This document shows, piece by piece, positions 1-4,722 of a stretch of 5,062 nt of DNA. Every line of letters starts with the position of its first letter. Within the stretch, counting starts at the first letter, position 1. Where the stretch lies: assembly GCA_937872275.1 (NCBI GenBank), contig CALMSE010000036.1, positions 1 through 5,062 of the forward strand. Reading direction: 5' to 3'. Position numbers and translations under genes: made by a program. Below the pieces are notes generated by a model, which was not told where the DNA came from, searched no databases, and saw nothing but the letters and a program-made list of their open reading frames with translations. Origin of the DNA: an uncultured Leucobacter sp. (GTDB lineage Bacteria > Actinomycetota > Actinomycetes > Actinomycetales > Microbacteriaceae).

Positions 1-2
1 GC

Positions 3-383
3 GCCGGCGCCTGGTTCACCGTCACGAAGCAGCTGCGCGACGAGAAGATCACCGTTCCGGGTAACGCGCCCGTGCTGGCGGGCAAGCCCGTGCAGGGCCC
101 CGCGACCGCCTATGTGCAGGCGCTCGTCATCAAGGGCAACGCCGAGCGCGGGGCGGGTGGGCGCACGTTCGCCGACATCAGCGAGGCCCTGCGCGGGGTC
201 GACTCGAGCAGCGACGAGGCCCACGAGCTGCGCAACCAGAGCTCGGCGCTGTCGACGGCGGCCGCGCTGCGCACCTCGCTCATGACCTCGGTGCTCGCGT
301 ACGGTGTGAGCGCCTTCGCCGCCGGGCTCGGCGCCCTTCTCTCGGTCATCGGGTCGCAGCTTCGCCGCGCGGGCGAGAGGTAG
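3..383 (+). CDS. Small actinobacterial membrane protein, 5'-truncated (often mislabelled LigA)
   Basis: The reading frame is open from the left edge and ends at TAG 381-383, so 126 C-terminal residues are visible and the true start lies outside the window. The first visible residues (AGAWFTVTKQLRDEKITV) look like the end of a first membrane helix followed by an exported segment. The middle is polar and extracytoplasmic-like. Residues about 95-117 form a second hydrophobic helix, followed by a short basic tail (QLRRAGER). The DEKITV opening, the GKPVQGPATAY segment and the C-terminal helix match a family common in Actinobacteria that databases sometimes call aromatic ring-opening dioxygenase LigA. 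That name is a propagated error, since no dioxygenase metal site is visible. The family's function is not known to me. A GTG at 72 would be an internal start and is not preferred, because conserved residues precede it. Confidence 0.85.
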   Translation, partial: AGAWFTVTKQLRDEKITVPGNAPVLAGKPVQGPATAYVQALVIKGNAERGAGGRTFADISEALRGVDSSSDEAHELRNQSSALSTAAALRTSLMTSVLAYGVSAFAAGLGALLSVIGSQLRRAGER

Positions 384-424
384 GGCCCCGAGTCCGCGAC
401 GGGTGCCCCGCGAGCTCGTGACGG

Positions 425-482
425 GCGTTCCCGGAGCCCGCGAGCCGGGAGCGGAACGCGCGCTGCGGCGGAGCGGAGCGCG
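425..482. terminator. Candidate bidirectional terminator between convergent genes
   Basis: Two hairpins can be drawn in the gap between the TAG at 381 and the minus-strand stop at 483. The first pairs GCGTTCC (425-431) with GGAACGC (453-459), and CGG 432-434 can further pair with CCG 445-447. An alternative inner form pairs TCCCGG (429-434) with CCGGGA (445-450). The second pairs CGCGCT (459-464) with AGCGCG (477-482) around a 12-nt loop, and its foot touches the stop codon of the minus-strand gene. Neither has a T-tract, as is common in GC-rich actinobacteria. The convergent position supports a terminator role, but in DNA this rich in G and C short stems also arise by chance. Confidence 0.35.
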
Positions 483-872
483 TCATCCCTCGCAGAGGCA
501 GAAGGGATGGCCGGCCGGATCGAGGAAGACCTTCCAGTCCCGCTCCGCGCCGGGCTGGTGCGGGTGCTCCTCGGCGCCCGCCGACAGCGCCAGGGGAGTG
601 GCCTCATCGATCGAATCGACCCAGAAGTCGAGGTGGGCCTGCTGCGGCACGCGGCCCTCGGGCCAGGTCGGGCGCACGTGGTTCTCGACCCGCTGGCAGG
701 CGATCTCGAACGCGGCGCCCGCGCCCTTGGGCGGAACCACCCGTACCCAGTCCGGACTGTCGGAGGCGCGCACGCCCCAGCCGAGCAATCTCCCGTAGAA
801 CTCTGCGAGCCGCAGCGGATCGGGGCAGTCCAGTGCGAACACGTGGCGCTTCGCCCGAATCGGATCGTTCAT
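483..872 (-). CDS. VOC family protein, Glyoxalase_6-like (129 aa)
   Basis: This is a single-module-pair vicinal oxygen chelate protein of the Glyoxalase_6 type. Visible hallmarks are HVFALDCPDPLRLAEFYGRLLGW (helix and strand of module 1, residues 10-32), FEI at 55-57, QAHLDFWVDSIDEA (78-91, start of module 2) and FLDPAGHPFCLCEG at the C-terminus. Aligned by eye with E. coli glyoxalase I, His10, Glu56 and His80 fall at metal-ligand positions. The fourth ligand, a Glu, is replaced by Cys125 in the DPxGHPFCL motif typical of this subfamily, so classical glyoxalase I activity is not expected. Substrate is unknown; family members are cytoplasmic and include predicted lyases and resistance-type binding proteins. 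The ATG at 872 is chosen because homology begins there; the frame is open further upstream but that part reads through intergenic DNA and opposite to phnA. TAGACT lies 8 nt upstream and there is no Shine-Dalgarno, suggesting a nearly leaderless transcript. Confidence 0.92.
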   Translation of the reverse strand: MNDPIRAKRHVFALDCPDPLRLAEFYGRLLGWGVRASDSPDWVRVVPPKGAGAAFEIACQRVENHVRPTWPEGRVPQQAHLDFWVDSIDEATPLALSAGAEEHPHQPGAERDWKVFLDPAGHPFCLCEG

Positions 873-880
873 GCGACCAG

Positions 881-886
881 AGTCTA
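881..886 (-). promoter_or_regulatory. Candidate -10 element for the Glyoxalase_6 gene
   Basis: On the minus strand the hexamer TAGACT ends 8 nt before the ATG at 872. It fits the actinobacterial SigA -10 pattern TANNNT, and would place the transcription start at or within a few bases of the start codon. I see no convincing -35 element. Confidence 0.5.
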
Positions 887-896
887 CGCCGCGGAC

Positions 897-930
897 GAAC
901 CGGGGAGGCCCGGGTTCGCAGCCCGCGGGC
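897..930. other. Inverted repeats in the divergent region
   Basis: GAACC (897-901) can pair with GGTTC (913-917), extended by GGG/CCC with a one-base bulge. Directly after it lies the perfect 10-bp palindrome GCCCGCGGGC (921-930). They sit between two divergent genes, where an operator would be expected, but palindromes of this size and composition are frequent in such GC-rich DNA. Confidence 0.25.
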
Positions 931-963
931 GCGAGGGATGAGCGAGGGATGAGCGAGAGGCTG
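931..963 (+). repeat. 11-bp tandem repeat upstream of phnA
   Basis: GCGAGGGATGA occurs twice back to back (931-941 and 942-952), followed by a degenerate third copy GCGAGAGGCTG (953-963). The 11-bp period is close to one helical turn, so each copy would present the same DNA face. The array lies directly upstream of the probable phnA -10 element at 965-970, where an activator or repressor array could sit. Confidence 0.75.
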
Positions 964-964
964 A

Positions 965-970
965 GAGAAT
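965..970 (+). promoter_or_regulatory. Candidate -10 element for phnA
   Basis: GAGAAT is preceded by TG with one intervening base (962-964), the extended -10 layout. It would start a transcript near 977 with a leader of about 23 nt that contains the Shine-Dalgarno GGAGAA (991-996). No -35 is evident, since the 11-bp repeat occupies that place. Confidence 0.35.
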
Positions 971-999
971 GAACGGCAACGTCAGCGAACGGAGAAGCG

Positions 1000-1386
1000 A
1001 TGTCTGAGCAGGATCGATCCGCCCTGCCGCCGTGCCCCGAGTGCGCGAGCGAGTATGCATACGAGCAGGGCGCGCTGCTGGTGTGCCCGATGTGCGGCCA
1101 CGAATGGGCGTCCGGCGAGGCCGGCGACGCGGAGGCGGCCGATGGCGACGGGGCCGAGTGGATCGTCCGCGACGCGGTCGGCAACGTGCTCTCCGACGGC
1201 GACACCGTGACCCTCGTGAAGAGCGTCAAGGTCTCGGGCGCCGGCGGCGGTGCCATCAAGGTCGGCACGAAGGTGCCGGGCATCCGTCTGATCGCCGACG
1301 GCGTGGGGGATCACGACATCGACGCCCGCGTCCCCGGCTTCGGCAAGCTCCAGCTCAAGTCGAGCGTCGTCAAGCGCGTCGGCTGA
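1000..1386 (+). CDS. phnA: PhnA/YjdM family zinc-ribbon protein (128 aa)
   Basis: The protein belongs to the YjdM family, historically called alkylphosphonate utilisation protein PhnA after its place beside the E. coli phn operon. It is not required for phosphonate breakdown there, and it is unrelated to phosphonoacetate hydrolase, which shares the symbol. The N-terminal zinc ribbon is intact, with CPEC at Cys12/Cys15 and CPMC at Cys29/Cys32, followed by HEW. An acidic, low-complexity linker (about 39-53) joins it to the conserved C-terminal domain with VRDAVGNVLSDGDTV (56-70), KVGTKVPGIRL (87-97), DHDIDA (104-109) and FGKLQLKSSVVKR (114-126). The length is slightly above the family's usual 110-115 because of the linker and a GAGGG insertion at 80-84. 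The ATG has a Shine-Dalgarno GGAG five bases upstream. The biochemical role is unsettled; zinc binding is likely. Confidence 0.95.
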   Translation: MSEQDRSALPPCPECASEYAYEQGALLVCPMCGHEWASGEAGDAEAADGDGAEWIVRDAVGNVLSDGDTVTLVKSVKVSGAGGGAIKVGTKVPGIRLIADGVGDHDIDARVPGFGKLQLKSSVVKRVG

Positions 1387-1430
1387 CGGCGCGCCCTCGG
1401 ATATCGCTCTCTCTCTGGTCGACCGATCTC

Positions 1431-1811
1431 GTGCCCGCATTCGCCGCCGTCCTCGCCACCGTCGTGCTCGGGATCCTCGCCGTGCTCCAGGCGGCCCTCG
1501 CGCTCGGCGCCCCGCTCGGCCGCTTCGCCTGGGGCGGGAGGCACCGCGTGCTGCCCGCGGGGCTGCGCGTCGGCAGCGCGCTGTCGATTCCGATCTACGC
1601 CGTCATCGCGGTCGTTCTGCTGGCGCGGGCCGGAGTCCTGCCGCTGCTCGTCGGCTCGCCGGTCGTCGACGTCGCCGCGTGGGCGGTGTTCGGCTATCTC
1701 GTGCTCGCCGTCCTCATGAACGCGGTCTCGCGCAGCAGACCCGAGCGATACGCGATGACGCCGGCGAGCATCGTGCTCGCCGTCTGCGCGTTGCTCGTCG
1801 CGCTGGGCTGA
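1431..1811 (+). CDS. Four-helix actinobacterial membrane protein (126 aa)
   Basis: This is a small integral membrane protein with four predicted helices at about residues 4-28, 48-72, 78-98 and 109-125. A conserved-looking connector after helix 1, GAPLGRFAWGGRHRVLP (26-42), and the segment NAVSRSRPERYAMTP (97-111) before helix 4 are hallmarks of an uncharacterised membrane family I recognise from many actinobacteria. No function is known to me. GTG 1431 is the first usable in-frame start after the phnA stop; the frame remains open upstream, but only as an out-of-frame reading of phnA. There is no clear Shine-Dalgarno before it. The gene lies 44 nt after phnA on the same strand and is probably co-transcribed. 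A (CT)5 run at 1407-1416 lies in the gap. The gene reality is well supported by the membrane pattern and family resemblance; the exact start is less sure. Confidence 0.85.
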   Translation: MPAFAAVLATVVLGILAVLQAALALGAPLGRFAWGGRHRVLPAGLRVGSALSIPIYAVIAVVLLARAGVLPLLVGSPVVDVAAWAVFGYLVLAVLMNAVSRSRPERYAMTPASIVLAVCALLVALG

Positions 1812-1825
1812 ACGGCGGTGCCCGG

Positions 1826-1883
1826 GCGATCCGCGGCACGCCTCCCGCCGGAGATCCGGGGGTTCTGCTTCGCCGCGGATCGC
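1826..1883. repeat. 12-bp perfect inverted repeat spanning a promoter
   Basis: GCGATCCGCGGC (1826-1837) and GCCGCGGATCGC (1872-1883) are exact reverse complements separated by 34 nt. CCC 1821-1823 and GGG 1884-1886 could extend the stem across a 2-nt bulge. A smaller stem, CTCC/GGAG, lies in the loop. The left arm starts 15 nt after the stop at 1811, and the right arm ends two bases before the candidate -10 hexamer at 1886. It could end the upstream transcript, or the arms could be two operator half-sites about 46 bp apart. No T-tract follows. Confidence 0.6.
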
Positions 1884-1885
1884 GG

Positions 1886-1891
1886 GATACT
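1886..1891 (+). promoter_or_regulatory. Candidate -10 element for the PhnB-like gene
   Basis: GATACT resembles the SigA -10 consensus TATAAT. A weak TTCTGC at 1863-1868 lies 17 bp upstream. Transcription would start near 1898, leaving a leader of about 29 nt that contains the strong Shine-Dalgarno AAGGAG (1915-1920), six bases before the ATG at 1927. Confidence 0.4.
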
Positions 1892-1926
1892 GATGCTGTC
1901 GAGTCCCGACGCCGAAGGAGACCATC

Positions 1927-2349
1927 ATGACGCACACGCTCGCCACCTACATCGCACTGCCCGGCACCACCGCCGAGGCCATGGAGCACTGGCACGAGGT
2001 GTTCGGCGGCGAGCTGAACATCCAGCGCTACGGCGACGTCCCGCTCGAGGGCATGCCGTTCGAACCCGATCCGCAGGCCGTCGCGCATGCGGTGCTCACG
2101 ACCCCGGCCGGCGTCATCACCGGCGGCGACGCCATGGACAGCGAGAACGACTACCCGGTGCGGGGCACCGCCTACTCGATGCTCTACACGACCGACACCG
2201 CGGACGAGTCGCGCGAGCTCATCCGCAGGCTCCTCGACGGCGGCGGCGCCGAGGGCATGCCGTTCGAGCGCGCCCCGTGGGGCGACTGGTACGGGCAGGT
2301 CTTCGACCGCTTCGGTGTGATGTGGGCCTTCTCCTGCAGCAGCGACTGA
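1927..2349 (+). CDS. PhnB-like VOC family protein (140 aa)
   Basis: The protein matches the PhnB-like branch of the vicinal oxygen chelate superfamily (3-dmu-9_3-mt domain), which also contains E. coli PhnB/YjdN. Characteristic pieces in order are the opening strand THTLATYIALPGTTAEAMEHWHEVFGGELNI (split as residues 2-15 and 16-32), VAHAVLTTPAGVITGGDAM (52-70), an acidic segment TTDTADESRELIRRLLDGGG (88-107) that forms the second-module helix, and WGDWYGQVFDRFGVMWAFS (118-136), the most diagnostic C-terminal motif. Length is normal for the family. Members are small cytoplasmic dimers, and most have no known substrate; despite the domain name, methyltransferase activity is not expected. The ATG is fixed by the AAGGAG six bases upstream. 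The gene has its own probable promoter and lies 541 nt after the phnA stop, with one membrane gene between them. Confidence 0.93.
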   Translation: MTHTLATYIALPGTTAEAMEHWHEVFGGELNIQRYGDVPLEGMPFEPDPQAVAHAVLTTPAGVITGGDAMDSENDYPVRGTAYSMLYTTDTADESRELIRRLLDGGGAEGMPFERAPWGDWYGQVFDRFGVMWAFSCSSD

Positions 2350-2384
2350 GCGTCGACGCGAGCCTCGCCCGCGAAGCCGCCGCA

Positions 2385-2413
2385 CCCTCGCGCCGACATT
2401 CCCTCGCGCCGAC
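2385..2413 (+). repeat. 13-bp direct repeat upstream of the hydrolase promoter
   Basis: CCCTCGCGCCGAC occurs at 2385-2397 and again at 2401-2413, separated by ATT, a period of 16 bp. The second copy ends four bases before the -10 hexamer at 2418, and the pair covers the expected -35 position. This is where a tandem-binding regulator would act, but a chance duplication is possible. The 10-bp palindrome GCGTCGACGC (2350-2359) lies further upstream. Confidence 0.75.
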
Positions 2414-2417
2414 GCGC

Positions 2418-2423
2418 TAGCGT
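2418..2423 (+). promoter_or_regulatory. -10 element of a leaderless hydrolase transcript
   Basis: TAGCGT fits TANNNT and is followed by exactly six bases and then GTG 2430, so transcription would begin at the start codon. The six bases happen to read GGAGGA, but they directly abut the GTG, too close to serve as a Shine-Dalgarno. A weak CCGACA at 2393-2398 could act as -35, although the 19-bp spacer is long. Confidence 0.6.
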
Positions 2424-2429
2424 GGAGGA

Positions 2430-3236
2430 GTGACGATCTCAGCTCCCCTGCACTCCACGCTCCTCGGCGGATCGGGCGAGGCGCCGACCGTGCGCGTCGC
2501 CTTCCTGCACGGGCTGTTCGGGCGGGGGCGGAACTTCTCGCGGATCGCACAGGATCTCGAGCCCGAGGCGCAGAGCCTGCTGGTCGACCTGCCCAACCAC
2601 GGGCAGTCGGGCTGGACCGAGCGCTTCGACTTCGTAGAGATCGCCGACCTGGTGGCCGAGCACCTGCGCGCGGGGTTCGCGGCGGAGGGCCCGGTCGACG
2701 TCGTGGGGCACTCGATGGGGGGCAAGGTCGCCATGGTGCTCGCGCTGCGGCACCCGGATCTCGTGCGGCGGCTCGTCGTCGTCGACATCTCCCCGGTCGC
2801 CTCGGGATCGGCGCGCGGCGAGTTCGCGCACCTGCTGTCGGCGCTCGCGGGCCTCGACCTCGTCTCGATGACGAGCCGGACGGAGGCGCACGCCGCGCTC
2901 CGCGAGGCGATCCCGAACGACACGGTGCGGGGGTTCCTGCTGCAGAACCTGCAGCGCGAGGGCGACGGCTTCGCCTGGCAGCCGAATCTCCGGCTGCTGC
3001 ACGACGAGCTCGAGAAGGTCATGGGCTTCCCCGACATGTCGGGGTACCGCTTCGAGGGGCCGGTGCTCTGGGTGCGCGGCGAGCGCTCCGACTACGTCGT
3101 CGACGACGACGCCCCGGCCATGCGCGCGCTCTTCCCGAAGACGACGCGCGTCACGGTGCGGGGCGCGGGCCACTGGGTGCACTCCGAGAGACCCGATGAG
3201 TTCACCGCCGCCCTGCGATCGTTCCTGCTGCCGTAG
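2430..3236 (+). CDS. Alpha/beta hydrolase, YbfF/ABHD11-like esterase (268 aa)
   Basis: This is a cytoplasmic serine hydrolase whose closest known relatives are bacterial YbfF and mitochondrial ABHD11. The oxyanion-hole motif FLHGLFGRGRNF (25-36) is followed by DLPNHGQS (53-60) and the nucleophile elbow GHSMGGK with Ser95. Asp119 in VVDISPV aligns with the catalytic Asp113 of E. coli YbfF, and His248 in GAGHWVH completes the triad. Ser220 in GERSDYV falls where YbfF has an additional serine (Ser206) near its active site. A helical lid region occupies about 127-205. Length is a little above the roughly 255 residues of YbfF. Likely substrates are short to medium acyl esters or acyl-CoA thioesters, but this cannot be settled from sequence. 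GTG 2430 is chosen because it agrees with family N-termini and with the -10 element six bases upstream. No signal peptide is present. The flanking genes suggest no specific pathway. Confidence 0.93.
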   Translation: MTISAPLHSTLLGGSGEAPTVRVAFLHGLFGRGRNFSRIAQDLEPEAQSLLVDLPNHGQSGWTERFDFVEIADLVAEHLRAGFAAEGPVDVVGHSMGGKVAMVLALRHPDLVRRLVVVDISPVASGSARGEFAHLLSALAGLDLVSMTSRTEAHAALREAIPNDTVRGFLLQNLQREGDGFAWQPNLRLLHDELEKVMGFPDMSGYRFEGPVLWVRGERSDYVVDDDAPAMRALFPKTTRVTVRGAGHWVHSERPDEFTAALRSFLLP

Positions 3237-3239
3237 CAT
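3234..3239 (+). promoter_or_regulatory. Candidate -10 element for the DUF4287 gene
   Basis: TAGCAT fits TANNNT and overlaps the stop codon of the hydrolase gene. It would give a start near 3246 and a leader of about 49 nt, in which GGGCCG (3250-3255) can pair with CGGCCC (3268-3273) and TCC (3259-3261) with GGA (3265-3267). The hairpin has no T-tract. Support is positional only. Confidence 0.3.
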
Positions 3240-3294
3240 CGGTGCAGGAGGGCCGCGATCCGCCGGACGGCCCGCGAATCGAGAGGTGGCCGGC

Positions 3295-3504
3295 ATGCCG
3301 GAGCAGGTGAAGGGCCCGAAATCGTACTTCCCGTCGATCGAGGCGAAGTACGGCAAGAGCATCGACGAGTGGATCGCCGAACTGCGCCCGCTCGCGGGGG
3401 AGACGCACATGGATCAGGTCGCCTTCCTCAAGGCGCAGGGCATGGGGCACGGCCACGCGAACGCGCTCGTGCACGTCTTCCGGGCCGAGCACGACGGAGC
3501 CTGA
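3295..3504 (+). CDS. DUF4287 domain protein (69 aa)
   Basis: The small protein consists of little more than the DUF4287 domain. The diagnostic pattern is GPKSYFPSIEAKYGKSIDEWI (split as residues 7-15 and 16-27), then HMDQVAFLKAQ (38-48) and GMGHGHANALVHVFRAEH (49-66). It is predicted soluble, helical and cytoplasmic. The domain is widespread in actinobacteria and occurs alone or joined to DUF5655; it resembles a helix-hairpin-helix-like module, but no activity is established to my knowledge. ATG 3295 is preferred over GTG 3286 and the far upstream ATG inside the hydrolase gene, because a Shine-Dalgarno GAGAGG (3281-3286) lies eight bases before it and homology begins just after. The gene starts 58 nt after the hydrolase stop, on the same strand, and may be read partly from that promoter. 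Confidence 0.9.
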   Translation: MPEQVKGPKSYFPSIEAKYGKSIDEWIAELRPLAGETHMDQVAFLKAQGMGHGHANALVHVFRAEHDGA

Positions 3505-3517
3505 CCGCCCGCTCGGA

Positions 3518-3541
3518 GCCGCCGGGCCGCCGGGCCGCCGG
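3518..3541 (+). repeat. Three perfect 8-bp tandem copies of GCCGCCGG
   Basis: The unit GCCGCCGG is repeated exactly three times in the 57-nt gap between the DUF4287 stop and the SRPBCC start. The array covers the place where a -35 element would lie for the -10 hexamer at 3550, which starts eight bases after it. Its CCGG units could also form short stems. Repeats like this can change copy number by slippage. Confidence 0.8.
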
Positions 3542-3549
3542 AACGCCGG

Positions 3550-3555
3550 TAGGCT
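3550..3555 (+). promoter_or_regulatory. -10 element of a leaderless SRPBCC-DUF1345 transcript
   Basis: TAGGCT fits TANNNT and is followed by six bases (CGGGAC) and then ATG 3562, with no Shine-Dalgarno. The spacing is identical to that at 2418 and 4723. No -35 is visible; the 8-bp tandem repeat occupies that position. Confidence 0.6.
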
Positions 3556-3561
3556 CGGGAC

Positions 3562-4026
3562 ATGGCGGTTTCGATTCGGCTGGAGACCCGCATCGCGGCT
3601 CCGATCGAGCGCTGCTTCGCCCTCAGCCTCTCGGTCGATGCCCACGCGAGGTCGATGGCCGATTCGCGGGAGCGCCCGATCGCGGGGGTGACCTCCGGCG
3701 AGATGCGTCTGGGCGAGACGGTCACCTGGCGCGCCCGGCACTTCGGGATCCCCTGGCGCATGACCTCGCGCATCGCGGAGTACGCCGAGCCGCATCGCTT
3801 CGTCGACGAGCAGGTCTCGGGGCCCTTCGCCCGCTGGCATCACGAGCACCGCTTCGCGCCCGAGGGCGGGGCGACCCTGATGGCCGATGTCGTGGAGTAT
3901 GCGGCGCCGCTCGGGGTGCTCGGCCGTCTCGCCGAGCGCCTGGTGCTGACCCGCTACCTGACGCGCCTGCTGCAGCGGCGCAACGACTGGCTCGCGCGGC
4001 AGCTCGAGGGCGGATCGCGCCCATGA
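3562..4026 (+). CDS. SRPBCC (START-like) domain protein (154 aa)
   Basis: The protein has the SRPBCC/polyketide-cyclase-like fold, a small helix-grip domain with a hydrophobic ligand cavity. The N-terminus VSIRLETRIAAPIERCFALS (3-22) is the typical first strand plus helix of the fold. The following segments GVTSGEMRLGETVTWRARHFG (split as 42-51 and 52-62), FVDEQVSGPFARWHHEHRF (80-98), TLMADVVEYAAPLG (105-118) and a long C-terminal helix (119-149) are characteristic of a subgroup common in bacteria. The subgroup's ligand is unknown to me, and catalysis cannot be claimed. It is predicted soluble. The ATG is set by the leaderless -10 element and by homology. The stop TGA overlaps the start of the DUF1345 gene in an ATGA junction, so the two products are probably made together; a soluble lipid-like-ligand binder with a membrane partner is plausible, but that is inference. 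Confidence 0.9.
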   Translation: MAVSIRLETRIAAPIERCFALSLSVDAHARSMADSRERPIAGVTSGEMRLGETVTWRARHFGIPWRMTSRIAEYAEPHRFVDEQVSGPFARWHHEHRFAPEGGATLMADVVEYAAPLGVLGRLAERLVLTRYLTRLLQRRNDWLARQLEGGSRP

Positions 4027-4691
4027 GCCGGCGGGAGGGCAGGCCGGCGCCGCACCACCGCGTGCGGATGCGGTGGATCATGGCGCTCGCGTGCGGCGCG
4101 GCGGTCGCGGCGCTGGCGATGCCGTGGATCGGGATCCCCGCGGGCCTCCTCGCCGGCTGGGGCGCGCTCGCGCTCGTGAGCATCGTCTGGACGCTGCTCG
4201 TCGTGTGGCCGATGGACGCGACGCAGACGCGGGATCACGCCACCGCGGAGGATCCGGGTCGTGTGATCGCGCGCGGCATCGCGACCGTGGGCAGCGTCGC
4301 GAGCCTCGCCGCGGTCGTCGTGGTCGTCGTGGAGGCGCGAGCGGCTCAGGGCGCGTCGGCGTTCGTGCTCGCCGGCATCGCGATGCTGAGCGTCGTGAGC
4401 TCGTGGGCGCTCATCCAGGTCGACTACGTGCTGCGCTACGCCCACGTCTACTACCAGGACGACGGCAGCGGCTCCCCGGCGCGCGGCATCGACTTCAACC
4501 AGCGCGAGGATCCGCAGTACGTCGACTTCGCCTACTTCTCGGTGGGGCTCGGCATGACGTATCAGGTCGCCGACACGAACGTGACGCGCACCGAGGTGCG
4601 CCGCATCGTGATCGCGCAGACGCTGCTCGGCTACCTCTTCGGCGCAGGCATTCTCGCCACGGTGATCAACCTCATCGCCGGCCTGGGCTGA
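4023..4691 (+). CDS. DUF1345 family membrane protein (222 aa)
   Basis: This integral membrane protein belongs to DUF1345, whose function is unknown. The family signature is clear: WALIQVDYVLRYAHVYY (128-144), then an acidic loop, DPQYVDFAYFSVGLGMTYQV (163-182) and ADTNVTRTEVRRIVIAQTLL (183-202). About six hydrophobic segments are visible, near residues 17-36, 40-62, 86-103, 113-133, 167-182 and 196-219. A short basic N-terminus precedes the first helix, consistent with a cytoplasmic N-terminus. The segment 98-103 is six consecutive valines encoded by a 9-nt duplication GTCGTCGTG (4314-4331). Length is normal for the family. ATG 4023 overlaps the SRPBCC stop by four bases, a sign of translational coupling; the frame is open further upstream, but only as a shadow of the SRPBCC gene. 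Confidence 0.93.
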   Translation: MSRREGRPAPHHRVRMRWIMALACGAAVAALAMPWIGIPAGLLAGWGALALVSIVWTLLVVWPMDATQTRDHATAEDPGRVIARGIATVGSVASLAAVVVVVVEARAAQGASAFVLAGIAMLSVVSSWALIQVDYVLRYAHVYYQDDGSGSPARGIDFNQREDPQYVDFAYFSVGLGMTYQVADTNVTRTEVRRIVIAQTLLGYLFGAGILATVINLIAGLG

Positions 4692-4722
4692 GGCGGGCGA
4701 CCACCTCCTCAGCGTCGTTCTG

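Noticed and set aside
3..383. Aromatic ring-opening dioxygenase LigA function.
   Set aside because: The protein has a two-helix membrane layout and no visible dioxygenase metal site; the label is a known propagated misannotation.
483..493. The minus strand here reads GCGAGGGATGA, the same 11-mer as the tandem repeat at 931-952.
   Set aside because: It is the last codons and stop of the VOC gene, flanking bases do not match, and several 11-mer matches are expected by chance in 5 kb on both strands.
873..1283. N-terminal extension of the minus-strand VOC protein.
   Set aside because: It reads antisense to phnA and through the promoter region; family similarity begins at the ATG at 872.
1000..1386. 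Phosphonoacetate hydrolase or a phosphonate degradation operon.
   Set aside because: The protein is of the small zinc-ribbon YjdM family, and no C-P lyase or phosphonate transport genes are present in the window.
1032..1430. Open frame upstream of the four-helix membrane protein, which could suggest a longer N-terminal domain.
   Set aside because: It lies inside phnA in another frame and is Arg-rich, while phnA itself is clearly conserved with an intact zinc ribbon.
3095..3106. 12-bp palindrome GTCGTCGACGAC.
   Set aside because: It lies inside the hydrolase gene and arises from consecutive Val and Asp codons.
2439..3410. Long antisense open frames opposite the hydrolase gene.
   Set aside because: They are low-complexity Arg/Pro-rich translations expected opposite high-GC coding sequence, and none resembles a known family.
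3369..4022. Long open frame running into the DUF1345 gene from upstream.
   Set aside because: It is an Arg/Ala/Gly-rich shadow of the DUF4287 and SRPBCC genes in another frame; homology begins only at ATG 4023.
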